From JANPPS01 sp043758105 (GTDB taxonomy: Bacteria; Pseudomonadota; Alphaproteobacteria; Acetobacterales; Acetobacteraceae), in NCBI GenBank assembly GCA_043758105.1, contig JAYVOF010000084.1, positions 1-63,763 on the forward strand: a stretch of 63,763 nucleotides of DNA, in the 5' to 3' direction. This document shows, piece after piece, positions 1 through 6,794 of this stretch. Position numbers and translations under genes: made by a program. Each line of letters starts with the position of its first letter. Position 1 is the stretch's first letter. The notes under the pieces were generated by a model. The model was not told the origin of the DNA and did no database searches. It saw only the letters and a program-made list of their open reading frames with translations.

Positions 1-150
1 ATCGAGGCCGTGATGACCGCGTTGGGACGCACCCTCCGGCCCATTTACGCCGGCCGCTGCGACGCTGCGAGCCCGGCCACCGGTCTCGCCCGTGTGCACG
101 TCGAGCAGCAAGCCGCGCTGGTCGCGGATGCCCTCGGCCTTAAAAAGTAA
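1..150 (+). CDS. sucA: 2-oxoglutarate dehydrogenase E1 component, C-terminal end (partial)
   Basis: The window opens inside a reading frame that runs to TAA at 148-150. The 49 visible residues resemble the C-terminus of the thiamine-diphosphate-dependent E1 subunit of 2-oxoglutarate dehydrogenase: the segment GRTLRPIYAGR, then ASPATG, then a helix HVEQQAALVADAL. This region contacts the active site and ends the protein in the SucA family. The gene lies 11 bases before sucB and 1.3 kb before lpd, the usual order for the complex. The catalytic domains lie outside the window, so the call rests on this tail and the operon context. Confidence 0.85.
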   Translation: MEAVMTALGRTLRPIYAGRCDAASPATGLARVHVEQQAALVADALGLKK

Positions 151-161
151 GGACAACACCC

Positions 162-1406
162 ATGGCTACCGACATCAAGGTTCCGACCCTGGGGGAGAGC
201 GTCACCACCGCTACCGTCGCCCGCTGGCTGAAAAAGGCGGGGGAGAACGTCGCGGCGGACGAACCGTTGGTGGAGCTGGAAACGGACAAGGTCACCGTCG
301 AGGTCAACGCGCCCGGTGCGGGGACTTTGGGGCCGATCCAGGCGGCCGAGGGTGCCGAGGTCGAGGTTGGCAGCGTCTTGGCGACTCTGGAGGCCCCCGG
401 AGCCGCATCCGCACCACCCCCCGCGCCGTCCTCCACCGCGGCCAACCCGAGTCCCGGCGTAAATCCGCAGCCTAAGACGATCGGCCCGGTATCTCGTCCC
501 GCACCAGCCACCCCGGCGCATGAACCGCTGCCGGCGGCGGCCAAGCTGATGCAAGAGAAGGGCGTCTCAGCCGCCGACCTGCCTGGCACCGCCAAGGACG
601 GACGGATCTCCAAGGGAGACGTGCTGGAGTTCTTAGCCCGCCCGGCACAGGCAGCGCCATCGCCGGCAGCACCGGCGACCGCACCGGTCGCGCGTGCCCC
701 GGATGGTCGCGAGCAGCGGGTGAAGATGACCCGCCTCCGCCGCACCATCGCGGCACGGCTCAAAGATGCGCAGAATACCGCGGCCATGCTGACCACGTTC
801 AACGAGGTCGATATGACTGCCGCCATGGCATTACGCAGCGAATATAAAGACGCGTTTGAGAAGAAGCATGGCGGCGTACGGCTCGGCTTCATGTCGTTCT
901 TTGTCCGCGCCTGCGTATCCGCACTCAAGGAATTCCCGGCCGTCAATGCCGAGATCCAGGGTGATGAGATCGTCTATAAGAATTTCGTCCATATGGGCAT
1001 CGCCGTCGGCGGCCCGAACGGCTTGGTCGTGCCGGTGGTGAAGGACGCCGACGCGATGGGATTTGCCGAGATCGAAAAATCCATCGGCGATTTCGGCCGC
1101 CGCGCCCGGGACGGTCAGTTGAAAGTGGATGAACTTTCCGGCGGCACCTTCACCATCACCAATGGCGGCGTCTATGGCAGCCTCATGAGCACGCCCATTC
1201 TTAACGCACCGCAATCCGGTATCCTCGGCATGCACAAGATCCAGGACCGCCCTATGGCGATCGGGGGCAAGGTGGAAATCCGGCCGATGATGTATCTGGC
1301 GCTGTCGTATGACCACCGTATCGTGGACGGCAAAGAGGCCGTGTCCTTCCTGGTCCGCGTGAAAGAGGGCGTGGAAGACCCGCGGCGCTTGTTGCTGGGA
1401 CTATAG
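162..1406 (+). CDS. sucB: Dihydrolipoyllysine-residue succinyltransferase (E2 of 2-oxoglutarate dehydrogenase)
   Basis: This is the E2 core of the 2-oxoglutarate dehydrogenase complex. It transfers the succinyl group from lipoamide to CoA in the TCA cycle (cytosol). The 414 residues show the standard layout. The N-terminal lipoyl domain carries the lipoylated lysine at about K43 in ELETDKVTVEV. An Ala/Pro-rich linker follows, then a peripheral-subunit-binding domain at about 121-158. The C-terminal acyltransferase domain has the catalytic motif YDHRIVDG (His385, Asp389). The single lipoyl domain and the length are typical of SucB rather than the pyruvate E2. The start ATG lies 11 bases after sucA and follows AAGGACAACACC, so the two genes are probably cotranscribed. 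Confidence 0.96.
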   Translation: MATDIKVPTLGESVTTATVARWLKKAGENVAADEPLVELETDKVTVEVNAPGAGTLGPIQAAEGAEVEVGSVLATLEAPGAASAPPPAPSSTAANPSPGVNPQPKTIGPVSRPAPATPAHEPLPAAAKLMQEKGVSAADLPGTAKDGRISKGDVLEFLARPAQAAPSPAAPATAPVARAPDGREQRVKMTRLRRTIAARLKDAQNTAAMLTTFNEVDMTAAMALRSEYKDAFEKKHGGVRLGFMSFFVRACVSALKEFPAVNAEIQGDEIVYKNFVHMGIAVGGPNGLVVPVVKDADAMGFAEIEKSIGDFGRRARDGQLKVDELSGGTFTITNGGVYGSLMSTPILNAPQSGILGMHKIQDRPMAIGGKVEIRPMMYLALSYDHRIVDGKEAVSFLVRVKEGVEDPRRLLLGL

Positions 1407-1496
1407 GAACTTATCTCGGTTGTGACCGGGTTGAGCCCCCCATGGACCGGTTGAAACGCCGTTAGCCATCGTTCCGGCATCATCGAAAGCGCATCA

Positions 1497-2888
1497 ATGT
1501 CCGACCAATACGACGTCATCATCATCGGCGGCGGCCCGGGAGGCTATGTCTGTGCCATCCGCGCCGCCCAACTCGGCCTCAAAACCGCCTGCGTCGAACA
1601 GCGCGCGACCCTGGGCGGTACTTGTCTCAACATCGGCTGCATCCCCTCCAAAGCCTTGCTGCAATCCTCGGAAAATTTCGAGGAGGCACGGCACCATTTC
1701 GCCGACCACGGCGTGATGATCGACAGCGTCAAGCTCGACCTCGCCCGCATGATGGCGCGCAAGGGCGACGTCGTCAGCGCCAATGTGAAGGGCGTCGAGT
1801 TCCTGTTCAAAAAGAACAAGGTCACCTGGCTCAAGGGCACCGGCCACATCGCCAAGCCGGGTGTCGTTACGGTCGATGGCCACGAGTATCTCGCCAAACA
1901 CATCGTCATCGCCACCGGTAGCGAGAGCCTAACCCTCCCCGGCGTGGACGCGGATGAGCACAGCATCGTCACCAGCACCGGCGCGCTGGAGTTGGAGAAA
2001 GTGCCGGCTCACATGGCGGTGATCGGCGGCGGCTATATCGGGCTCGAGCTCGGCAGCGTTTGGAAGCGCCTGGGCGCGGAGGTGACAGTCATCGAATATT
2101 TGGATCGGCTGGTGCCCGGCATGGACGCCGAAATCGCCAAGACGTTCGAGAGGGTGCTGGGCAAGCAGGGCATCAAGTTCCGCCTGGGCACCAAGGTCAC
2201 CGGCGCGAAAAAGGGCAATGACGGCGTGACGCTCACGCTCGAGCCAGCCAAAGGCGGCCCTGCCGAGGAGATGAAGGCGGAAATCGTCCTCGTCGCGATC
2301 GGACGTAAGGCGCACACCGCCGGGCTCGGTCTGACGGAGGCGGGAGTTGTGCTGGATGACCGGGGCCGGGTCGCGGTGGATGCGCATTATGCGACGAACG
2401 TCCCGGGAATTTACGCCATCGGCGACGTGATCGCCGGGCCCATGCTGGCGCATAAGGCGGAGGAAGAGGGCGTCGCCCTGGCCGAACGCCTGGCCGGCCA
2501 GGCCGGGCACGTCAATTACGGCGTCATCCCCGGGGTTGTGTACACATGGCCGGAGGTCGCCAGCATCGGTGAGACCGAGGAACAGCTAAAAACCGCCGGC
2601 ATCGCCTATAAGGTCGGTAAATTTCCCTTCACGGCCAATGGCCGCGCCCGGGCGATGGGGTCGACCGACGGATTCGTCAAAATCCTGGCCGACACCACCA
2701 CCGACCGCATTCTTGGCGCCCACATCATCGGCCCGGACGCCGGCACCCTTATTGCGGAACTCGCAACCGCGATGGAATTCGGTGCCAGCAGCGAGGATGT
2801 CGGACGGATTTGCCACGCCCATCCCAGCCTGAGTGAGGCCGTGAAAGAAGCGGCCCTGGCGGTCGAGGGCCGCGCCCTACATATCTAG
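1497..2888 (+). CDS. lpdA: Dihydrolipoyl dehydrogenase (E3)
   Basis: This FAD-dependent enzyme reoxidises dihydrolipoamide of the 2-oxoacid dehydrogenase complexes and reduces NAD+. The 463 residues show an N-terminal FAD dinucleotide fold (IIIGGGPGGYVCA), the redox disulfide CLNIGC (Cys43 and Cys48), a second Rossmann motif for NAD (AVIGGGYIGLELGS), the FAD-contacting YAIGDVI, and the C-terminal dimer motif HAHPSLSEAV containing the catalytic His-Glu pair. It follows sucB by 90 bases on the same strand, so it most likely serves the 2-oxoglutarate dehydrogenase. The start ATG has no strong Shine-Dalgarno sequence. Confidence 0.96.
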   Translation: MSDQYDVIIIGGGPGGYVCAIRAAQLGLKTACVEQRATLGGTCLNIGCIPSKALLQSSENFEEARHHFADHGVMIDSVKLDLARMMARKGDVVSANVKGVEFLFKKNKVTWLKGTGHIAKPGVVTVDGHEYLAKHIVIATGSESLTLPGVDADEHSIVTSTGALELEKVPAHMAVIGGGYIGLELGSVWKRLGAEVTVIEYLDRLVPGMDAEIAKTFERVLGKQGIKFRLGTKVTGAKKGNDGVTLTLEPAKGGPAEEMKAEIVLVAIGRKAHTAGLGLTEAGVVLDDRGRVAVDAHYATNVPGIYAIGDVIAGPMLAHKAEEEGVALAERLAGQAGHVNYGVIPGVVYTWPEVASIGETEEQLKTAGIAYKVGKFPFTANGRARAMGSTDGFVKILADTTTDRILGAHIIGPDAGTLIAELATAMEFGASSEDVGRICHAHPSLSEAVKEAALAVEGRALHI

Positions 2889-2906
2889 AGGTATGAACGT
2901 CTCCTC

Positions 2907-3395
2907 ATGACACCGGGCTACCACGCCTACACCGTCACCATCACCTGGACCGGCAACACCGGTCCGGGCACGCAATCCTATCGCAGTTACGAGCGGCGGC
3001 ACGACATCGGCACGCTCGGCAAGCCCACCATCCCCGCCTCCTCCGACCCGGCATTTCGCGGCGACCCGGCCCGCTATAATCCGGAGGAGCTGCTGGTCGC
3101 CTCGCTCTCGTCTTGCCACATGCTATGGTATCTCCACCTCGCCGCCGTGGCCGGCCTGGTCGTGGTGGAATATCAGGACATCGCCGAGGGCGTGATGATC
3201 GAACAAGCCGACGGTGGCGGTGCGTTTACCGAGGTCGTGCTCTGTCCCGAGATCATCCTGGCACACGGGGCCGACCTCCTCCGCGCCCACGCCCTTCATG
3301 CCGACGCCCACGCAAAGTGCTTCATCGCCAACTCGGTCAATTTTCCAGTCCGGATCGAGCCGGTGCACCGCCACGCCCTGGCCGCGCCGGCATGA
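2907..3395 (+). CDS. OsmC family protein (peroxiredoxin-like)
   Basis: The 162-residue protein has the OsmC/Ohr fold signature: ARYNPEELLVASLSSCHMLWYL with the first reactive cysteine, and AHAKCFIANSVNFPV with the second. Family members reduce organic hydroperoxides or related electrophiles through this cysteine pair in the cytosol. The spacing and sequence fit the YhfA/OsmC-like branch more than Ohr, so the substrate is not certain. The gene starts 18 bases after lpd and its stop overlaps the pdxA start by four bases (ATGA), so it appears embedded in one transcript from sucA to pdxJ. An in-frame alternative start is not available because an upstream ATG at 2893 is closed by a stop within six codons. 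Confidence 0.88.
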   Translation: MTPGYHAYTVTITWTGNTGPGTQSYRSYERRHDIGTLGKPTIPASSDPAFRGDPARYNPEELLVASLSSCHMLWYLHLAAVAGLVVVEYQDIAEGVMIEQADGGGAFTEVVLCPEIILAHGADLLRAHALHADAHAKCFIANSVNFPVRIEPVHRHALAAPA

Positions 3396-4357
3396 TCGCG
3401 CTCACGATGGGCGACCCCGCCGGCATTGGTGGTGAGATCACGCGTGCCGCCTGGACCGCGCTCCGGCATACCGGCCCGGCGTTCATGGCGATCGATGACC
3501 CGTCCCGCCTCGCTACCGGTGCCACCGTCCCGGTGCGGGAGGTGCTGACCGCCCGGGAGGCCGCCCTGGTTTTCCCGGACGCCCTTCCGGTCATGCGGGT
3601 GGATCTGCGCCAGCCCGCCATCGCCGGGCGGCCCAATCCGGCCAACGCACCCTCCATCATCGCCAGCATCGAACATGCGGTCCGCCTGGCGTTGGATGGC
3701 GACGTTACCGCCATGGTGACCAACCCGATCGCCAAATCGGTCCTGTATGAGGCCGGATTCGCCCATCCCGGCCACACCGAATTTCTCGCCGCCCTCACTG
3801 GCGGTGGCCGTCCGGTCATGATGCTGGCCAACGATCACCTCCGCGTCGTCCCGGTCACGATCCATGTTTCGCTGCGCGATGCGCTGGACCAGCTCGACAC
3901 TGGGTCCATTATCGAGACGGCGCGCATCACATCTCACGCGCTGCGTAGCCAATTCGGGATCGCCCGCCCCCGCCTCGCCATCGCCGGGCTCAATCCGCAT
4001 GCCGGCGAGCAGGGCGCGATGGGCGATGAGGAGGCGCGCGTCATCCAGCCCGCGATCGACGGCCTACGGAACGAGGGTTTGGCGGTGACCGGCCCCCACC
4101 CGCCCGACACGATGTTCACCCCCGCCGCCCGCGCCCGCTATGACGTTGCGATCTGCATGTATCATGACCAGGCTCTTATCCCGCTGAAAACGCTTGATGT
4201 TTCGTCCGGCGTCAACATCACCCTGGGGCTGCCGATCATTCGCACTTCCCCGGATCACGGCACGGCGTTCGATATTGCCGGCCACGGCACGGCGGACCCC
4301 AGCAGCCTGATCGCCGCCCTTCGCCTCGCCGCCCACCTGTCGGAAAGCCACGCATGA
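3392..4357 (+). CDS. pdxA: 4-hydroxythreonine-4-phosphate dehydrogenase
   Basis: PdxA oxidises 4-phosphohydroxy-L-threonine in the DXP-dependent pathway to pyridoxal 5'-phosphate. Its product is condensed by PdxJ, which is the next gene. The 321 residues begin MIALTMGDPAGIGGEI and contain the family motifs MVTNPIAKSVL, HPGHTEFLA (metal-binding His), CMYHDQALIPLK (metal-binding His) and RTSPDHGTAFDIAG. The start at 3392 gives the normal family N-terminus and a 4-base ATGA overlap with the preceding gene. A much longer upstream extension of the frame is possible but would run through the OsmC gene and encodes an arginine-rich, implausible sequence. Confidence 0.96.
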   Translation: MIALTMGDPAGIGGEITRAAWTALRHTGPAFMAIDDPSRLATGATVPVREVLTAREAALVFPDALPVMRVDLRQPAIAGRPNPANAPSIIASIEHAVRLALDGDVTAMVTNPIAKSVLYEAGFAHPGHTEFLAALTGGGRPVMMLANDHLRVVPVTIHVSLRDALDQLDTGSIIETARITSHALRSQFGIARPRLAIAGLNPHAGEQGAMGDEEARVIQPAIDGLRNEGLAVTGPHPPDTMFTPAARARYDVAICMYHDQALIPLKTLDVSSGVNITLGLPIIRTSPDHGTAFDIAGHGTADPSSLIAALRLAAHLSESHA

Positions 4358-5061
4358 CCATCCGCCTCGGCGTCAATATCGATCATGTCGCGACCGTCCG
4401 GAACGCGCGGGGCGGCACCCATCCGGACCCGTTCGCGATGGCGTTGCTGGCGGTCGGGGCCGGCGCGGACGGCATCACGGTGCATCTGCGCGAGGACCGC
4501 CGGCATATCCGGGACAGCGACGTGGAAACGATCGCCGCATCGGCGGAGATTCGGCTCAATCTCGAGATGGCGGCGACCGACGAAATGGTTGCGATCGCCT
4601 GTCGCCTACGCCCCGCCGCCTGCTGCCTCGTGCCTGAACGGCGGCAGGAGGTGACGACCGAGGGCGGTTTGGACGCGGCCGGACAGGAAGCGGCGTTGCG
4701 GCCCGGCATCGCCGCCCTGCGCGCGGCGGGCATCCGTACCTCGCTGTTCCTCGATCCCGACCCGGCACAATTGCAGGCCGCCGCCCGGCTTGGCGCGGAT
4801 GTGGTCGAACTCCATACCGGCCCCTATGCCGAGGGCGTCGCTGGTGCCCTGGAGCAGTTGCAACAGGGCGCCGATGCGCTGCATAGCCTGGGCATCGAAT
4901 GCCACGCAGGGCACGGTCTTACATTCGGCAATGTCGGCCCGGTCGCCAGGCTTGCGCATTTGGTGGAACTAAACATCGGCCATTTCCTCATCGGCGAGGC
5001 GATCATGGACGGGCTGCCCAGCGTCATCCGCCAAATGCGCGCCCTAATCAACGCGGCATGA
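4354..5061 (+). CDS. pdxJ: Pyridoxine 5'-phosphate synthase
   Basis: PdxJ condenses the PdxA product with 1-deoxy-D-xylulose 5-phosphate to form pyridoxine 5'-phosphate. The 235-residue TIM-barrel sequence starts with the diagnostic RLGVNIDHVATVRNARGG and contains HLREDRRHI, ELHTGPYAEG, HAGHGLTFGN and the terminal phosphate-binding NIGHFLIGEAI. It overlaps pdxA by ATGA, so the two consecutive steps of vitamin B6 synthesis are translationally coupled. The last 14 bases overlap the convergent gene at 5048-5743. Confidence 0.97.
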   Translation: MTIRLGVNIDHVATVRNARGGTHPDPFAMALLAVGAGADGITVHLREDRRHIRDSDVETIAASAEIRLNLEMAATDEMVAIACRLRPAACCLVPERRQEVTTEGGLDAAGQEAALRPGIAALRAAGIRTSLFLDPDPAQLQAAARLGADVVELHTGPYAEGVAGALEQLQQGADALHSLGIECHAGHGLTFGNVGPVARLAHLVELNIGHFLIGEAIMDGLPSVIRQMRALINAA

Positions 5062-5743
5062 GACGGCGGCGCCGGGCGAGGCTGCCACTCGCCAGCAACG
5101 TGCCCAGTAGCGCCAGGGAGGCGGGTTCGGGCACGAACACGTTCTTGGTCGAGACCTGGAACGCCGCCGCCTCGAACGACACTGTGCCGGAGCTGAACTG
5201 AACCGAATCGAACTTTCCGGACAGATCGTTGATCATGGTGTAGGCGCTCGAATTATACACCAGCGGGGACGCCGCGGCGGCATAGACATCATCACCGGTG
5301 ACGGTCCCGACGGTCGCGCCGTCCCGCAAAAAGGTGATCTGGTTCGGACCCATTTCCCCGGTGGCATCGATGGTGCCCCACAGCAGGCCGAGATAGGCCA
5401 GCGGCGTGGCGAACGTCACCGTAATCGTTCCGAGTTCTGTCGATAGATAGGGCTTGGCATAGGATGTGGCCGGACCGGTTTTGGGCGCCGAGTAGATGTT
5501 GGACGACCCCTCGACGATGCCACCACCGGCCACATCGGATCCCACCGTCACCGTCACGCCGCCCGCGGAGAAATGAGTCAAACCGACGGCCGATTCAGGA
5601 ATCGGCAGGCCTCTGATGCCACTTCCGGTCGCGGGTAGTGCGGGGGCCACTTGCACTTGAAAGGTATCTGGCGCCGCGGTTGCCGCACCGGTAGCAAGGG
5701 AACTTGCCAAAATAACGAGGGCAAACCGTGAATTGAGAACCAT
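5048..5743 (-). CDS. PEP-CTERM sorting-domain protein
   Basis: This is a secreted 231-residue protein of unknown specific function. The N-terminus (MVLNSRFALVILASSLATGAATAA) is a signal peptide. The C-terminus has the PEP-CTERM tripartite signal: VPEPASLALLG, a hydrophobic stretch, then a basic RRRR cluster. Such tails are recognised and cleaved by exosortase in the inner membrane. The middle is a beta-rich, Gly/Thr-rich domain typical of PEP-CTERM surface or matrix proteins. No exosortase gene lies in the window, so the processing enzyme must be encoded elsewhere. The start is preceded by AGGAG about nine bases upstream and by a plausible promoter. The gene is convergent with pdxJ and overlaps its end by 14 bases. 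Confidence 0.85.
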   Translation of the reverse strand: MVLNSRFALVILASSLATGAATAAPDTFQVQVAPALPATGSGIRGLPIPESAVGLTHFSAGGVTVTVGSDVAGGGIVEGSSNIYSAPKTGPATSYAKPYLSTELGTITVTFATPLAYLGLLWGTIDATGEMGPNQITFLRDGATVGTVTGDDVYAAAASPLVYNSSAYTMINDLSGKFDSVQFSSGTVSFEAAAFQVSTKNVFVPEPASLALLGTLLASGSLARRRRLMPR

Positions 5744-5780
5744 AAAATTAACTCCTGCACGCTAAGGAAGCAATTAAGCT

Positions 5781-5809
5781 TTTTTACTCCCTCAAAATGC
5801 AAAAGACAA
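5781..5809 (-). promoter_or_regulatory. Possible sigma70-type promoter for the PEP-CTERM gene
   Basis: On the minus strand a TTGTCT box (5804-5809) and a TAAAAA box (5781-5786) are separated by 17 bases. They lie in a conspicuously A/T-rich 93-base intergenic stretch between the xerC stop and the PEP-CTERM start. Each box matches four of the six consensus positions. The match is suggestive only. Confidence 0.35.
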
Positions 5810-5836
5810 CTTATTAATGAGATGTTAATGGCATTT

Positions 5837-6790
5837 TTATCCCTTTGGATGCGTGCCCTCCCAGACCTGCCGCAACCGCACCTCATCGACGTGGGTATAG
5901 CGCTGAGTGGTGGAGAGCGAGGCATGGCCCAGTAATTCCTGGATCGAGCGCAAATCGGCCCCGGCCGACAGCAAATGAGTGGCAAAGCTGTGCCGCAGGG
6001 CGTGCGGCGTCGCGTGCACCGGCAGGCCGGCCCGCGTCCGAAACAGCCGCATCGTCCGTCGCGCCACGCCCGCGTTCAGCCGTCCCCCTTTGACGCCGAC
6101 AAACAAAGGCGACGCCGGCCCGCCCTCTGGATGAAGCCGCACCCATGCCTGCAACGCCGCCTGCACCACCGGTAGAATCGGCACCACCCGCTCCTTCTGA
6201 CCCTTACCCCGCACGCGTAACGTCGAGATGCCGGGCGGCGCATCACGGAGATCCAGCGCCAGCGCCTCCGCGATGCGTAGGCCGGCACCATATAAGAGTG
6301 TGAACAACGCCGTATCCCGCGCCTGAGTCTCTGGCGTATCGGTCTCCGCACCGATCTCGTCGATGACGCTGCGCGCCTGCGTTGGCGTCAACGCACGCGG
6401 GACCGGTGGCTTCGAGCGGGGCGTCCCGAGCAGGCCGGGGGCCGGGTTGACCACACCATGGTGCCGGGCCAGGTAGCGAAACAGGCTGCGAACCGCCGAA
6501 AGCCGCCGGGCCCGCGTCGCATTGACGACCCCCCGCCCCGCCTCCATCGCCAGCCACGCCCGCAAATCGGCGGTCTTCAGCGAACCCAGCGCCGCCATGG
6601 TCGGCTCCGCCCCCAGATGGCCGGTGAGGAAGCCGAGAAACGATGCCAAATCCTGGCGATACGCCGCAACCGTCAACGGCGACGCCCGCCGCTCCCGCGC
6701 CATCCAGTCGAGGAACGCCGCCGCACCCGTCGCCGCCCCGCCCGTCGTCGCCGCGCCCGTCGTCGCCGCGCCCGTCGTCGCCGCGCTCAT
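5837..6790 (-). CDS. xerC: Tyrosine recombinase XerC/XerD family
   Basis: This is a site-specific tyrosine recombinase, probably the chromosome-dimer resolution enzyme acting at dif. The 317 residues contain an N-terminal SAM-like core-binding domain (FLDWMARERRASPLTVAAYR) and the catalytic domain. The catalytic residues are visible: Arg in GAGLRIAEAL, Lys in GKGQKERVVP, His-Arg in HALRHSFATHLL, and His plus the nucleophilic Tyr in LGHASLSTTQRYTHV. The first 25 residues are an unusual Ala-Thr-Gly repeat encoded by a 15-bp tandem repeat, so the true start could be a few codons downstream. I favour XerC over XerD because of the sequence style, but the two are hard to separate by eye. Confidence 0.88.
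   Translation of the reverse strand: MSAATTGAATTGAATTGGAATGAAAFLDWMARERRASPLTVAAYRQDLASFLGFLTGHLGAEPTMAALGSLKTADLRAWLAMEAGRGVVNATRARRLSAVRSLFRYLARHHGVVNPAPGLLGTPRSKPPVPRALTPTQARSVIDEIGAETDTPETQARDTALFTLLYGAGLRIAEALALDLRDAPPGISTLRVRGKGQKERVVPILPVVQAALQAWVRLHPEGGPASPLFVGVKGGRLNAGVARRTMRLFRTRAGLPVHATPHALRHSFATHLLSAGADLRSIQELLGHASLSTTQRYTHVDEVRLRQVWEGTHPKG
6729..6788. repeat. 15-bp tandem repeat encoding the XerC N-terminus
   Basis: Three consecutive units of gtcgtcgccgcgccc occupy 6744-6758, 6759-6773 and 6774-6788 (the last with one change). A degenerate fourth unit lies at 6729-6743. Because the unit is 15 bases, gain or loss of copies keeps the frame and simply changes the number of AATTG-type pentapeptides at the N-terminus. 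Confidence 0.85.
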
Positions 6791-6794
6791 ACGC

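Noticed and set aside
3113..3391. 93-residue N-terminal extension of PdxA
   Set aside because: It reads through the OsmC gene out of frame and is arginine-rich; the family N-terminus starts at 3392.
6729..6788. CRISPR-like array
   Set aside because: Units are 15-bp direct repeats without spacers and lie inside a coding sequence; this is a simple tandem repeat.
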